From contig JAILLQ010000013.1 of NCBI GenBank assembly GCA_024693045.1, positions 1 through 48,328 of the forward strand: DNA of 48,328 nucleotides, in the 5' to 3' direction. Positions 41,692 to 48,328 of this stretch are shown one piece after another. This stretch comes from Treponema sp. Its GTDB lineage: Bacteria; Spirochaetota; Spirochaetia; Treponematales; Treponemataceae. Made by a program: the position numbers and the translations under genes. The notes below the pieces were generated by a model. The model saw only the letters and a program-made list of their open reading frames with translations, was not told where the DNA came from and made no database searches. Within the stretch, counting starts at the first letter, position 1. Each line of letters begins with the position of its first letter.

Positions 41692-42225
41692 TTAATTTTC
41701 ACCTTGAGTTTGAATCCATGTTTCTTCTGCAAGAGAACGACAAAGCTCCCCTACATCATCGATATTTCCGGGACCTATTCCAGGAACTGAAAGTGTAAAA
41801 GAATAAGAAATTCCAGGTGCTTTATCATACCAAGTTGCAGCTACAATAATATTTCCATCTGATTCTGTAATATATTTTACATTTACATCGTTGTAGGAAA
41901 TTTTAGCCGGATAAACTTTTTCCCAACTGTAATAGCAGCCGGAAATATCTTCTGCTTGAGAAGAAGCTTTTATTCTTGCACAACACTTGATTGCATTCCA
42001 TGTAAAATCCATCTGAGCAAGCTCATCAGCAATTATTGAATAAGAAATTTCTTGAGCCCCTTCTGGAATTTTAAAAGAAAAGCCCAGTTTATTAAGAATT
42101 TCCTGAGCTGACGATTGAAGCAGAGGATTTGGAATCCTGCTTGTATTTGTAAATTTAGATGAATTACTTTTATGACAAGACATCAAAGTTAAAAGAACTA
42201 AAACGATAAAGAATGACTTTTTCAT
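41692..42225 (-). CDS. Lipoprotein of unknown function
   Basis: A 177-residue lipoprotein (MKKSFFIVLVLLTLMSC, Cys17). The ATG at 42225 is chosen; in-frame TTG and ATG codons lie just upstream. After a Ser/Asn-rich linker the rest is one compact domain with FSFKIPEGAQEISYSII, WNAIKCCARIKA and a beta-rich middle (YITESDGNIIVAATWYDK). A CC pair is present. No family is recognised. The panE start follows its stop directly, and a TetR-family gene lies upstream in the same direction. Confidence 0.6.
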   Translation of the reverse strand: MKKSFFIVLVLLTLMSCHKSNSSKFTNTSRIPNPLLQSSAQEILNKLGFSFKIPEGAQEISYSIIADELAQMDFTWNAIKCCARIKASSQAEDISGCYYSWEKVYPAKISYNDVNVKYITESDGNIIVAATWYDKAPGISYSFTLSVPGIGPGNIDDVGELCRSLAEETWIQTQGEN

Positions 42226-42268
42226 ACTCATACTGTATCGCAAATAAGTTTGAAATAAAAGAAGTAAA

Positions 42269-42877
42269 CTAGGCCATTGTCATAATTCTTTCCCAGCCGG
42301 CCACAAAGAAAGCGTGAATCTGCTTCATGCATTCTTCAGCCTGATCACGAGGAACTTTATGAATTACTAGTTCAAAGAGAGAGGTAAACATACCGCTTAC
42401 GATTATGTGCTCAACCTGGGGTGTAAGTTCTATTGGCTGGTAACCAAATTCCCGGATAACCTTGTAAAATTCGTGGGATGATTCAATTTCTTTTTCTACC
42501 AGTTCATGCAGAAAGTTTTCGTACTTGGTTCCATCTGAATATTTTAAGATTAAAAGAAGAGCGTCTGGATTTGTGTATATATAGTCAAACATCTTTTCCA
42601 TTCCCTTTTTGGAAAAAGTAAACATTTTATTTTTCTGTTCTTCTTTTGAAAGGGAAAAAAATTCGTTAAAAACATCAAGATACACTTTCATCAATCCTTC
42701 TGCAGAATCTTTTACTAATGCATCAAAAAGTTCTTCTTTACTTTTGTAATATCCGTAAAAAGCTCCTGTTGTAACACCGGCTTTTTTTACAATTGCCCGC
42801 AAAGAAGCACCCCTAAAACCTTTGTCTAGAAATTCTTCTTTTGCCACTGTCAGTATTTTTTGAAGAGTATTTTCCAC
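42269..42877 (-). CDS. TetR-family transcriptional regulator
   Basis: A 202-residue repressor. The helix-turn-helix is FRGASLRAIVKKAGVTTGAFYGYYKSKEELFDAL (residues about 21-54), and the C-terminal two thirds are helical and bind an unknown ligand. It begins with GTG at 42877, with AAGGA nine nt upstream. Its own promoter holds a TATAAC-3-GTTATA palindrome in the spacer, so it probably represses itself. The neighbours are an unknown lipoprotein and panE downstream in the same direction, and a WYL regulator divergent from it. Confidence 0.9.
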   Translation of the reverse strand: MENTLQKILTVAKEEFLDKGFRGASLRAIVKKAGVTTGAFYGYYKSKEELFDALVKDSAEGLMKVYLDVFNEFFSLSKEEQKNKMFTFSKKGMEKMFDYIYTNPDALLLILKYSDGTKYENFLHELVEKEIESSHEFYKVIREFGYQPIELTPQVEHIIVSGMFTSLFELVIHKVPRDQAEECMKQIHAFFVAGWERIMTMA

Positions 42878-42906
42878 TTTTTACAATCCTTAAAGAGAAT
42901 AATTTT

Positions 42907-42935
42907 AATCTATAACAGCGTTATATTAAAGTCAA
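42907..42935 (-). promoter_or_regulatory. Promoter of the TetR-family gene
   Basis: On the minus strand TTGACT (42935-42930), 17 bp, TAGATT (42912-42907). The palindrome 42911-42925 sits in the spacer. Confidence 0.5.
42911..42925. promoter_or_regulatory. Probable operator of the TetR-family regulator
   Basis: TATAAC-AGC-GTTATA is a perfect 6-3-6 inverted repeat between the -35 and -10 of the regulator gene. It also lies 23 bp before the -35 of the divergent WYL gene, so one site could control both. Confidence 0.5.
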
Positions 42936-42947
42936 TAGAAGAGTCAA

Positions 42948-42975
42948 TTGTAAATTATAATTTTAAGATTATAAT
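42948..42975 (+). promoter_or_regulatory. Promoter of the WYL-domain gene
   Basis: TTGTAA (42948-42953), 16 bp, TATAAT (42970-42975). The -10 ends six nt before the ATG at 42982, and no ribosome site is present. Confidence 0.6.
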
Positions 42976-42981
42976 ATTTAT

Positions 42982-43971
42982 ATGGAAGAAAAAATTACAC
43001 GCGAATATCATGCAAAATCTTTAAGGCTTTTGAAAATTGAAAAAGCCATTCAAACTTTGAACTATCCTAATGTAGAAAGATTACAAAAAGAACTTGGTGG
43101 AGTTTCCAGAAGAACCCTTATGAGATATCTGGAAGAATTAAAACTCTATTACGATGCTCCAATAGAATATGACAAAAGTAAAAAAGGTTACTATTACACT
43201 GATAAAACTCATTTTGTGAAGAATGTGCTTTTATCTGAAGGTGAACTGGTTGCAATGGTCGGAATTCTTCCTCTATTGGAAAGATACGACAACACTCCTT
43301 TAAAAGACACGATTACGAAAGTCTATAATTCTCTCTGTCAGGTTTTGCCAAATCAAATACAGGTTCAATCTTCTCTTTTAAACGATGTTCAGTTTATTGC
43401 GGACCCCTTACCTTCTATAGAAACAGAAGTCTTTACAAAGATTTTTGAAGCCATTAAACAAAAAAAAGCTATTTCCTACGGTTATCGGGCAATCAGTTCC
43501 ACAGAACATACGCCACACGAACTTGAACCGTATAAAATCTACTGTCAGAAAGGAGACTGGTATGTAGTTGGTTTTTGTAAAAAGCACCAGAATTTTACCA
43601 CTTACAATCTTTCCAGAATGAAAGACATTCAGCTTTTATACGAATTTACTCCAGACCCTGATTATGAGTCAAAAATCCATGTGGATCCAAATTTTGGCAT
43701 TTGGAATATGGATATGCCTTATAAGAAAATTGAACTGCTATTTGAAAAATCTATAAATACTTACATTCTGGAACGAACCTGGCACAAAAAGCAGGAATGT
43801 CACCAGAATGAAGACGGTTCTGTTTACTTAAGTTTTGAATCCAACCAGATTAAAGAAACTTTGTACTGGATTCTTCGTTTTGGTTCTGCCGTTACGATTC
43901 TAAACCCTCCAGAATTAAAAGAGATGTACAAAGAAGAAGTCAAAAAGATGTTTTCTAAGCTAGATAGTTAG
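42982..43971 (+). CDS. WYL-domain transcriptional regulator
   Basis: A 329-residue cytoplasmic regulator. The N-terminal helix-turn-helix (SLRLLKIEKAIQTLNYPNVERLQKELGGVSRRTLMRYLEEL, residues 13-53) is of the HTH_11 kind. The WYL domain runs from about 155 to 235 (ISYGYR, HELEPYKIYCQKGDWYVVGFC, TYNLSRMKDIQ), with WYV at the name-giving position, and a WCX-like end follows. WYL domains bind small ligands or nucleic acid; members control DNA repair, defence and metabolism. There is no defence system next to it here. It is convergent with the histidine kinase gene, the stops overlapping by four bases. Confidence 0.9.
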   Translation: MEEKITREYHAKSLRLLKIEKAIQTLNYPNVERLQKELGGVSRRTLMRYLEELKLYYDAPIEYDKSKKGYYYTDKTHFVKNVLLSEGELVAMVGILPLLERYDNTPLKDTITKVYNSLCQVLPNQIQVQSSLLNDVQFIADPLPSIETEVFTKIFEAIKQKKAISYGYRAISSTEHTPHELEPYKIYCQKGDWYVVGFCKKHQNFTTYNLSRMKDIQLLYEFTPDPDYESKIHVDPNFGIWNMDMPYKKIELLFEKSINTYILERTWHKKQECHQNEDGSVYLSFESNQIKETLYWILRFGSAVTILNPPELKEMYKEEVKKMFSKLDS

Positions 43972-45305
43972 AAAACTACAGTAAATGAGCTGCCTTGTCC
44001 CGGAGTACTATCCAACAGGATACTTGCATTGTGGTACTTGGCAGCGTGTTTTACTATAGAAAGCCCAAGCCCTGTTCCGCCATTTTGCTTTGAACGGCTT
44101 TTGTCTATGCGGTAAAATCTTTCGAAAATTCTTTCCCTTTCATTTTCAGGAATTCCGATACCTGTGTCTTTTACAGAAAATACAACTTTGCCTTCTGATT
44201 TTCCATCTTGCGAAATCAAATCTTTAATATCAATAAATACTTGTCCGCCTTCCTTGTTATACTTTATGGCGTTATCAATCAGATTGTATACCATTTCAAA
44301 AATAACCGGCCGTACACCATTTATTAGTCCGGAAGAGCCGGAAAGGCTTATCTGAACCGATTTTCTTTTTGCACTTGCCTGAAGGGTTTCTATTGCTTCA
44401 ATAGCCATTTCTTTAAGACTTAGGGCTTCTTTTTCAAGCGAAATTGATTTTTCATCTAATTTAGAAAGCTTTATAACATCATTTACCAGAGTAATCATTC
44501 TCTGGCTTTCTTTATATATTATTTCTGCAAAATCTTTTGCAGTTTTTTCATCGGTATTTCCAGCCTTTAATATTTCTGCAAAACCGCTGATACTTGTAAG
44601 AGGAGTTTTTAATTCGTGGCTTACATTAGCACTGAACTGCTGTCTTAATTCTTCTCGCTGAGCTTTTTCGAAGTTTTCTTCGGCAATTCTTCGGGTAAAA
44701 GGTTTCAGTTCTTCATAAACATCACTTTCTTCTGGATTTTCAAAATCGATTTTATTAAGAGGTTCAACGATTTTTTTGCTGACATAACTTGCGGAAATGC
44801 CAGAAACAATAAGAGCGATTACAAACATGATAAGCAGAAGCTGACTCATACCCAGAAGCAAAACCCAAACGGTATGCTGATTGCAGCTGATTCGCAAAAC
44901 ATCGCCGTTTTGCAATTTTTTTGCATAATAGAGGGTCTTTTCTGTCATTGTAGAAGAATAGCGGGTAACTTTTGCAGAGCCTTCACTAGAGGCTTTAAGA
45001 AATTCCTGGCGCAGACCATGATTTTCAAGTTCCTGGGCTTTTACTGTATTATCAAAATAAACATTTCCGTCTGAATGAATCAGTGTAATTCTGTTGGAAG
45101 ATTTTAGAGAAGAAAGAAATTCGGTTTCTCCGTCCAGAGCGTATTTTTCCAGAAAAGAACTTTCGGTTTTCAATTCAGTGAAAATTTTGTCTTCAAAGTA
45201 GTCATATAAATTTGAAATAAAAAGAAAAGAACAAATAAAGTAGACAAGTGTTCCAACAAAAAATGAATTAATAAAGATTTTAAAAGTTAAGGATTTAGTT
45301 TTCAT
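43968..45305 (-). CDS. PhoR-like sensor histidine kinase
   Basis: A 445-residue inner-membrane kinase. Two helices (residues about 9-31 and 146-170) flank an outside domain with RITLIHSDGNVYFDN, as in PhoR/WalK-type sensors. The phosphorylated His is in SANVSHELKTPLTS, followed by N-box LIDNAIKYN, G1 VKDTGIGIPENERERIFERFYR and G2 GGTGLGLSIVKH. Its ATG overlaps the response-regulator stop by four bases. Because TTAACA repeats stand before the regulator gene and similar ones before pstS, the pair is inferred to be the phosphate-starvation system. The pair could instead serve envelope stress. Confidence 0.9.
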   Translation of the reverse strand: MKTKSLTFKIFINSFFVGTLVYFICSFLFISNLYDYFEDKIFTELKTESSFLEKYALDGETEFLSSLKSSNRITLIHSDGNVYFDNTVKAQELENHGLRQEFLKASSEGSAKVTRYSSTMTEKTLYYAKKLQNGDVLRISCNQHTVWVLLLGMSQLLLIMFVIALIVSGISASYVSKKIVEPLNKIDFENPEESDVYEELKPFTRRIAEENFEKAQREELRQQFSANVSHELKTPLTSISGFAEILKAGNTDEKTAKDFAEIIYKESQRMITLVNDVIKLSKLDEKSISLEKEALSLKEMAIEAIETLQASAKRKSVQISLSGSSGLINGVRPVIFEMVYNLIDNAIKYNKEGGQVFIDIKDLISQDGKSEGKVVFSVKDTGIGIPENERERIFERFYRIDKSRSKQNGGTGLGLSIVKHAAKYHNASILLDSTPGQGSSFTVVF

Positions 45306-45967
45306 AAAAATTTATACCCCACTCCTCGAATAGTTTCGATATTCTTTTCATAATCACCTAGTTTTTGCCTTAATGTTCGAATGTGAACATCAACTGTACG
45401 GCTTTCAACATCGCTTGTGATATCCCAAATTGTCTCCAAAAGTTTTTCACGGGTAAGTACATTTCCCTGATTTTTCATTAGAAGAGCCAGAAGATCAAAT
45501 TCCTTTACAGTAAGAAAAACCTGATTTTCACCGGCAAAAACTGTATGCTGATTTTCATCCAGTTTAATTCCACCTATGTCCAAACATTCCTTTTTAGAGG
45601 ATTTTTCATAACGGCGAAGAAGTGCCTTGATTCTTGAAACCAGCGCCATCATGCCAAAGGGTTTTGTAACGTAATCATCAGCACCAGAATCAAGACCGGT
45701 AACTACATCGTACTCACTATCTTTTGCGGTCAGCATTATAATTGGTATTTTTGAATAATGAGAGCTTGAGCGAATCTTTTTTAGGATTGATATGCCATCT
45801 TCTTCCGGAAGCATAATGTCCAAAATTAGAAGAGATGGTATTTGGTTTTCTAGGGCTTTCCATAATTCAGAAGGGAGACCAAAACTAGCGACATCAAAGC
45901 CCTGGCTTTTTAACGAATAGTCGATTAATTTTCGAATACTATCGTCGTCTTCTAAAATATATATCAT
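45302..45967 (-). CDS. OmpR/PhoB-family response regulator
   Basis: A 221-residue DNA-binding regulator. The receiver has the acidic pocket EDDD (6-9), phospho-acceptor Asp50 in LLILDIMLPEEDG, Thr in IMLTAKDS and Lys in YVTKPFG. The winged-helix end contains LTVKEFDLLALLMKNQGNVLTREKLLETIW and RTVDVHIRTLRQKLG. The ATG at 45967 (MIYILEDD) is chosen over the ATG six codons earlier: TATAAA (45979-45974) ends six nt before 45967, so the earlier ATG would fall in the promoter. Paired TTAACA repeats lie 32-48 bp upstream of that -10, fitting self-activation as in PhoP/PhoB regulons. Confidence 0.9.
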   Translation of the reverse strand: MIYILEDDDSIRKLIDYSLKSQGFDVASFGLPSELWKALENQIPSLLILDIMLPEEDGISILKKIRSSSHYSKIPIIMLTAKDSEYDVVTGLDSGADDYVTKPFGMMALVSRIKALLRRYEKSSKKECLDIGGIKLDENQHTVFAGENQVFLTVKEFDLLALLMKNQGNVLTREKLLETIWDITSDVESRTVDVHIRTLRQKLGDYEKNIETIRGVGYKFL

Positions 45968-46010
45968 GCTTCTTTTATAAAGCATTTTGGTAAAAAAGAA
46001 ATAAAGGAAT

Positions 46011-46027
46011 TGTTAAATTTATGTTAA
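46011..46027 (-). promoter_or_regulatory. Two perfect PhoP-box hexamers upstream of the response-regulator gene
   Basis: On the minus strand TTAACA (46027-46022), five bases, TTAACA (46016-46011). Both match the Bacillus PhoP consensus exactly in sequence and spacing. They stand just upstream of where the -35 should be, the position for activation by the regulator's own product. Confidence 0.55.
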
Positions 46028-46030
46028 ATA

Positions 46031-46067
46031 AAAATAGAGAAAAGTGGTAAATTCTCTTCTCTATTTT
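46031..46067 (-). terminator. Terminator-like hairpin between xth and the response-regulator gene
   Basis: AAAATAGAGAA (46031-46041) and TTCTCTATTTT (46057-46067) are perfect reverse complements with a 15-nt loop. On the minus strand the stem follows the exonuclease stop by six nt and ends in TTTTTATTT. Confidence 0.6.
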
Positions 46068-46073
46068 TTAAAA

Positions 46074-46904
46074 TTACAGGTCAATTTCCAGCAGAATCGG
46101 AGTGTGGTCCTGACGAGGGCCTGAATCTATCATTTCTGATTTTAAAATCTTATCTTTTATGCGGTCGCTCACAAGAAAATAGTCAATCCGCCAGCCAGAA
46201 TTGTTGATTTTGCTGGTTTTAATTCGTTGTCCCCACCAGGAATAAACCGATTTTACATCTCCGTGAACATGGCGGAAAGAATCTGTAAAGCCTTTTGCTA
46301 AAAGTTTGGTAAAGCCTTCCCTTTCTTCATCGGTAAAACCGGCAGAAAAATGGTTGCTGGCTGGATTTGCAAGATCGATTTCTTTGTGGGCAACATTAAA
46401 ATCCCCGCAGGCAATTACCGGCTTTTTTGAATCCAGGCTTGAAAGATAGTCAGCATAAAGAATATCCCACTGCTGGCGCTCTTTAAGGCGTTTTAATCCA
46501 TCGCCAGAATTTGGGGTGTAAACATTTACAAAATAAAAAGAGTCTGTTTCCAGAGCAATCAGGCGGCCTTCATTGTCCATGGTGTCTGGAGCTCCAAGCT
46601 GGGGTATGATTTTCTGGGCAGAAAAGCCTTCTTTGTACAAAATCATTGTTCCCGCATAGCCTTTTTTTGCAGGCGGCACAGAAGAAACCCATTCAACTTT
46701 GTAGCCGGGAAAATAAGAAGCCAAAAGTTCCAGGTGCTTGTCGGAAGGTCCTTCTGCCGGCAATTTTGTTTCCTGAATGGCAATGATATCTGCATCATAA
46801 GTTGCCAGCTTTTTAAGAACTTCCTGAGACAAAAGAGCTCGTGCAGAAGTAGAAGTTAAAGCTGCGTTTATTGAATCAATATTCCATGAAATAAGTCTTA
46901 ACAT
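46074..46904 (-). CDS. xth: Exodeoxyribonuclease III / AP endonuclease
   Basis: A 276-residue DNA repair enzyme that nicks at abasic sites and removes 3' blocks, important after oxidative damage. Motifs in order: ISWNIDSINAA (metal Asn), IIAIQETKLP (metal Glu), GYAGTMILYK, NVYTPNSGDGLKRL, CGDFNVAHKEIDLANP (catalytic Asp and Asn), YSWWGQRIK, WRIDYFLVS (Asp) and a final DHTPILLEI (catalytic Asp-His). All are present. The mRNA is probably leaderless: TATAAT (46917-46912) ends seven nt before the ATG at 46904. Confidence 0.94.
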   Translation of the reverse strand: MLRLISWNIDSINAALTSTSARALLSQEVLKKLATYDADIIAIQETKLPAEGPSDKHLELLASYFPGYKVEWVSSVPPAKKGYAGTMILYKEGFSAQKIIPQLGAPDTMDNEGRLIALETDSFYFVNVYTPNSGDGLKRLKERQQWDILYADYLSSLDSKKPVIACGDFNVAHKEIDLANPASNHFSAGFTDEEREGFTKLLAKGFTDSFRHVHGDVKSVYSWWGQRIKTSKINNSGWRIDYFLVSDRIKDKILKSEMIDSGPRQDHTPILLEIDL

Positions 46905-46917
46905 ATAGTTTATTATA

Positions 46918-47185
46918 GAAGAAAAGAGAAGGAATTAGAAGTAAAAGAAAAAGGGAGATTTATTGAAGAAAAATTAACGCTCTTACATTAGAAAGAATGT
47001 CATAATGTATATTTTTGTATAACAAGATAATTTATTTTTACTTAACACATGCAAATAAGAGTAAGCTCGGATACAGAATTTCATGGATTTAAAAAACAGG
47101 CCTTGAAGGGAAATATGCATAATGTTATAAATTTATGATACAAGAATCTTGATACTTACTGAGTCTGTAGGAGAGTTTTGTTTAT
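46918..47185. other. Gap without recognisable gene
   Basis: AT-rich sequence between the divergent xth promoter and the YARHG gene. A 29-codon frame (MQIRVSSDTEFHGFKKQALK onward, 47049-47138) is the only open stretch of note, and it has no ribosome site. GGAG at about 47170 serves the next gene. Confidence 0.4.
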
Positions 47186-48091
47186 ATGAAAATGAAAAGT
47201 TTACTGCTATTAGTTTTATTATTCCTGGGTGTATTCACTTTTGCAGATGAATTCACTTATCCTGAAATTGAAGATAAATGTGTTGGGACTTATATTCCTG
47301 TTGATATAGATAATAATCTGAAAAAGACAAAATTATTTTACACAGCTCTGAAGTTAGGCTATCCCATTCATCATGATGTTTTGTTTATGGGAAAAAATAA
47401 ATGCTACAGCGATGCACGCTTTCATGATGGCTATGCTATAGAAGTAAGTGAATTTAAGAATTATAGATTTGTTGAAAATGATTCAGGATTTTTCTGCCTT
47501 GATGACAAGGGTAATTCTTATAAAAAAATTTCTGATAAATTAAATGATTATGGCTATGGTTATGAATATTACATAAACTATATTTTGAATGTTATTTTTG
47601 ATTTTTCCAAAGATATGAAAAATATTGAAATCAAAGGTGATAAAATTCAAATCGATAATATTGAATATTCAGTAATTCTTGATGCTACATTTCTTGAAGA
47701 TAAAGATATTGCTCTCTATATTCTCTCTGAAAAACGGCCTTATGCACTTGTAAAAAATGGAGTTAATGGCGAATTACATTGTCTAAAACAGGATGAAGAA
47801 GATTTTTTCTCCCATGTAGATGAAAAAATAATTAAAGAATTTCCACTTATGTTTGTAAACGCTGACTCTAAATTTCCGGCATACTGGAATCTACCAAGAC
47901 AGCAGATACGTTATTTAAGAAACCTAATTTATGCTCGACATGGCTATGCCTTTAAAAATCGGGAGTTAAAACGATTTTTTGAAAATTTTGAATGGTATAA
48001 AGTAAATCCAGATTTTTCGGAAGAAGATTTTAATAAACAAGAGAAGCTTTATATAAAAGATATGCTGACCCGTGAAGAAGAAGTAGAATAA
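47186..48091 (+). CDS. Exported YARHG-domain protein
   Basis: A 301-residue protein with a signal peptide (residues 1-20, cut after FTFA). Residues 25-215 are beta-rich, Tyr/Asp-rich and unrecognised. The C-terminal 65 residues form a YARHG domain: RYLRNLIYARHGYAFKNREL, then FFENFEWYKVNPDF and NKQEKLYIKDML. This domain is found in exported proteins of many bacteria and is thought to help bind the cell envelope or peptidoglycan. TAGGAG precedes the ATG at 47186 by 11 nt or more. The gene seems to stand alone. Confidence 0.85.
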   Translation: MKMKSLLLLVLLFLGVFTFADEFTYPEIEDKCVGTYIPVDIDNNLKKTKLFYTALKLGYPIHHDVLFMGKNKCYSDARFHDGYAIEVSEFKNYRFVENDSGFFCLDDKGNSYKKISDKLNDYGYGYEYYINYILNVIFDFSKDMKNIEIKGDKIQIDNIEYSVILDATFLEDKDIALYILSEKRPYALVKNGVNGELHCLKQDEEDFFSHVDEKIIKEFPLMFVNADSKFPAYWNLPRQQIRYLRNLIYARHGYAFKNRELKRFFENFEWYKVNPDFSEEDFNKQEKLYIKDMLTREEEVE

Positions 48092-48130
48092 GAAGTTATA
48101 GAAACCTAATTTCCGGATAAGAACGCTTAT

Positions 48131-48328
48131 CTACTTAATCTCAAAGACCGCCCTGCAATCCCCGTTACCCAAAATCTTTTTTAGCTCCACCTGGCTCAGT
48201 CCTTCCACCTTGCCAAGGCGGGTAAAGTTCCAAGAGTTTGTGTCGTAGTAAATTACAATGTTCCTTCCCTGATACAAAATGATGTCTCCGGGTTCGGTGG
48301 TAATCTGCTGGTCGTTTCGTGGAAAAGT
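48131..48328 (-). CDS. Cyclophilin-like domain protein, C-terminal end (partial)
   Basis: The window ends inside a minus-strand gene; 65 codons and a TAG are seen. The pattern TFPRNDQQITTEPGDIILYQ, NIVIYYDTNSWNFTRLGKVEG and LKKILGNGDCRAVFEI is that of the bacterial cyclophilin-like fold (PF18050-type) domain, with GDI-L-Y-G and W-x-TRLG as its markers. These proteins are often lipoproteins and lack clear isomerase evidence. The start lies beyond position 48328. Confidence 0.75.
   Translation of the reverse strand, partial: TFPRNDQQITTEPGDIILYQGRNIVIYYDTNSWNFTRLGKVEGLSQVELKKILGNGDCRAVFEIK

Noticed and set aside
45968..45985. Start of the response regulator at the upstream ATG
   Set aside because: It overlaps the TATAAA -10 box; MIYILEDD is the family's usual N-terminus.
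47049..47138. Small 29-codon gene in the gap before the YARHG gene
   Set aside because: No ribosome site, no -10 close to the ATG and no recognisable pattern.

Overview
The window looks like a chromosomal segment of a low-GC spirochaete, most likely a gut-, rumen- or oral-type Treponema. The evidence is the strong A/T and A-ending codon bias, the many short-signal lipoproteins ending in S-C or A-C lipoboxes, the anaerobe-style oxidative defence (PerR, desulfoferrodoxin, rubrerythrin), and the density of cyclic-nucleotide signalling genes. The genus is inferred from style and protein flavour, not from a marker gene.

Layout. 1-900: the tail of a helicase/nuclease-type protein and a small unknown gene. 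986-5192: two secreted carbohydrate enzymes, a six-hairpin glycosidase with a carbohydrate-binding module and a GH13 alpha-amylase lipoprotein with a structured leader. 5290-7525: an oxidative-stress operon, perR-dfx-(flavin reductase/rubredoxin/rubrerythrin fusion), with a palindromic operator on its promoter. 7556-11700: an aromatic-acid-exporter-like membrane protein, a Sel1-repeat protein, an S41-protease-like lipoprotein and an unknown gene. 11725-16286: the phosphate operon pstSCAB-phoU, with PhoP-box-like repeats in front, a GC-rich repeat spliced into pstA and a small truncated gene at its end. 16273-19958: an HD hydrolase, an attenuated and frameshifted PnuC-type transporter, a phosphoribosyltransferase, an ArsC/Spx-like protein and a cysteine-rich U32-like protein. 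19986-28107: a c-di-GMP block (GGDEF cyclase, two HD-GYP proteins, one overlapping a sugar-binding-type lipoprotein) around an ABC export-type module. 28118-31045: a metallopeptidase, an AT-rich acyltransferase cassette with tandem repeats, and a graveyard of Fic and chemoreceptor fragments with a palindromic repeat. 31082-33389: azlCD, a DUF1232 protein and a small membrane protein. 33457-42225: a class III adenylate cyclase with a cellulose-binding-like outside domain, a lipoprotein adenosine deaminase, lipoproteins, a large anchored protein and panE. 42269-46904: TetR and WYL regulators, a PhoR/PhoB-like two-component pair and exonuclease III. 47186-48328: a YARHG protein and the tail of a cyclophilin-like protein.

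How the parts connect. The PhoR/PhoB-like pair at 43968-45967 and the pst operon share 11-bp-phased TTAACA-like repeats, which suggests that the pair is the phosphate-starvation system and regulates itself. Three second-messenger enzymes have large extracytoplasmic domains, and one is translationally coupled to a binding lipoprotein, so outside nutrients (sugars or polysaccharides) may be read into c-di-GMP and cAMP. About ten genes have a -10 hexamer ending only 6-8 nt before the start codon and no Shine-Dalgarno, suggesting that leaderless mRNAs are common here.

All assignments come from reading the sequence and remembered family motifs. No database search was run.
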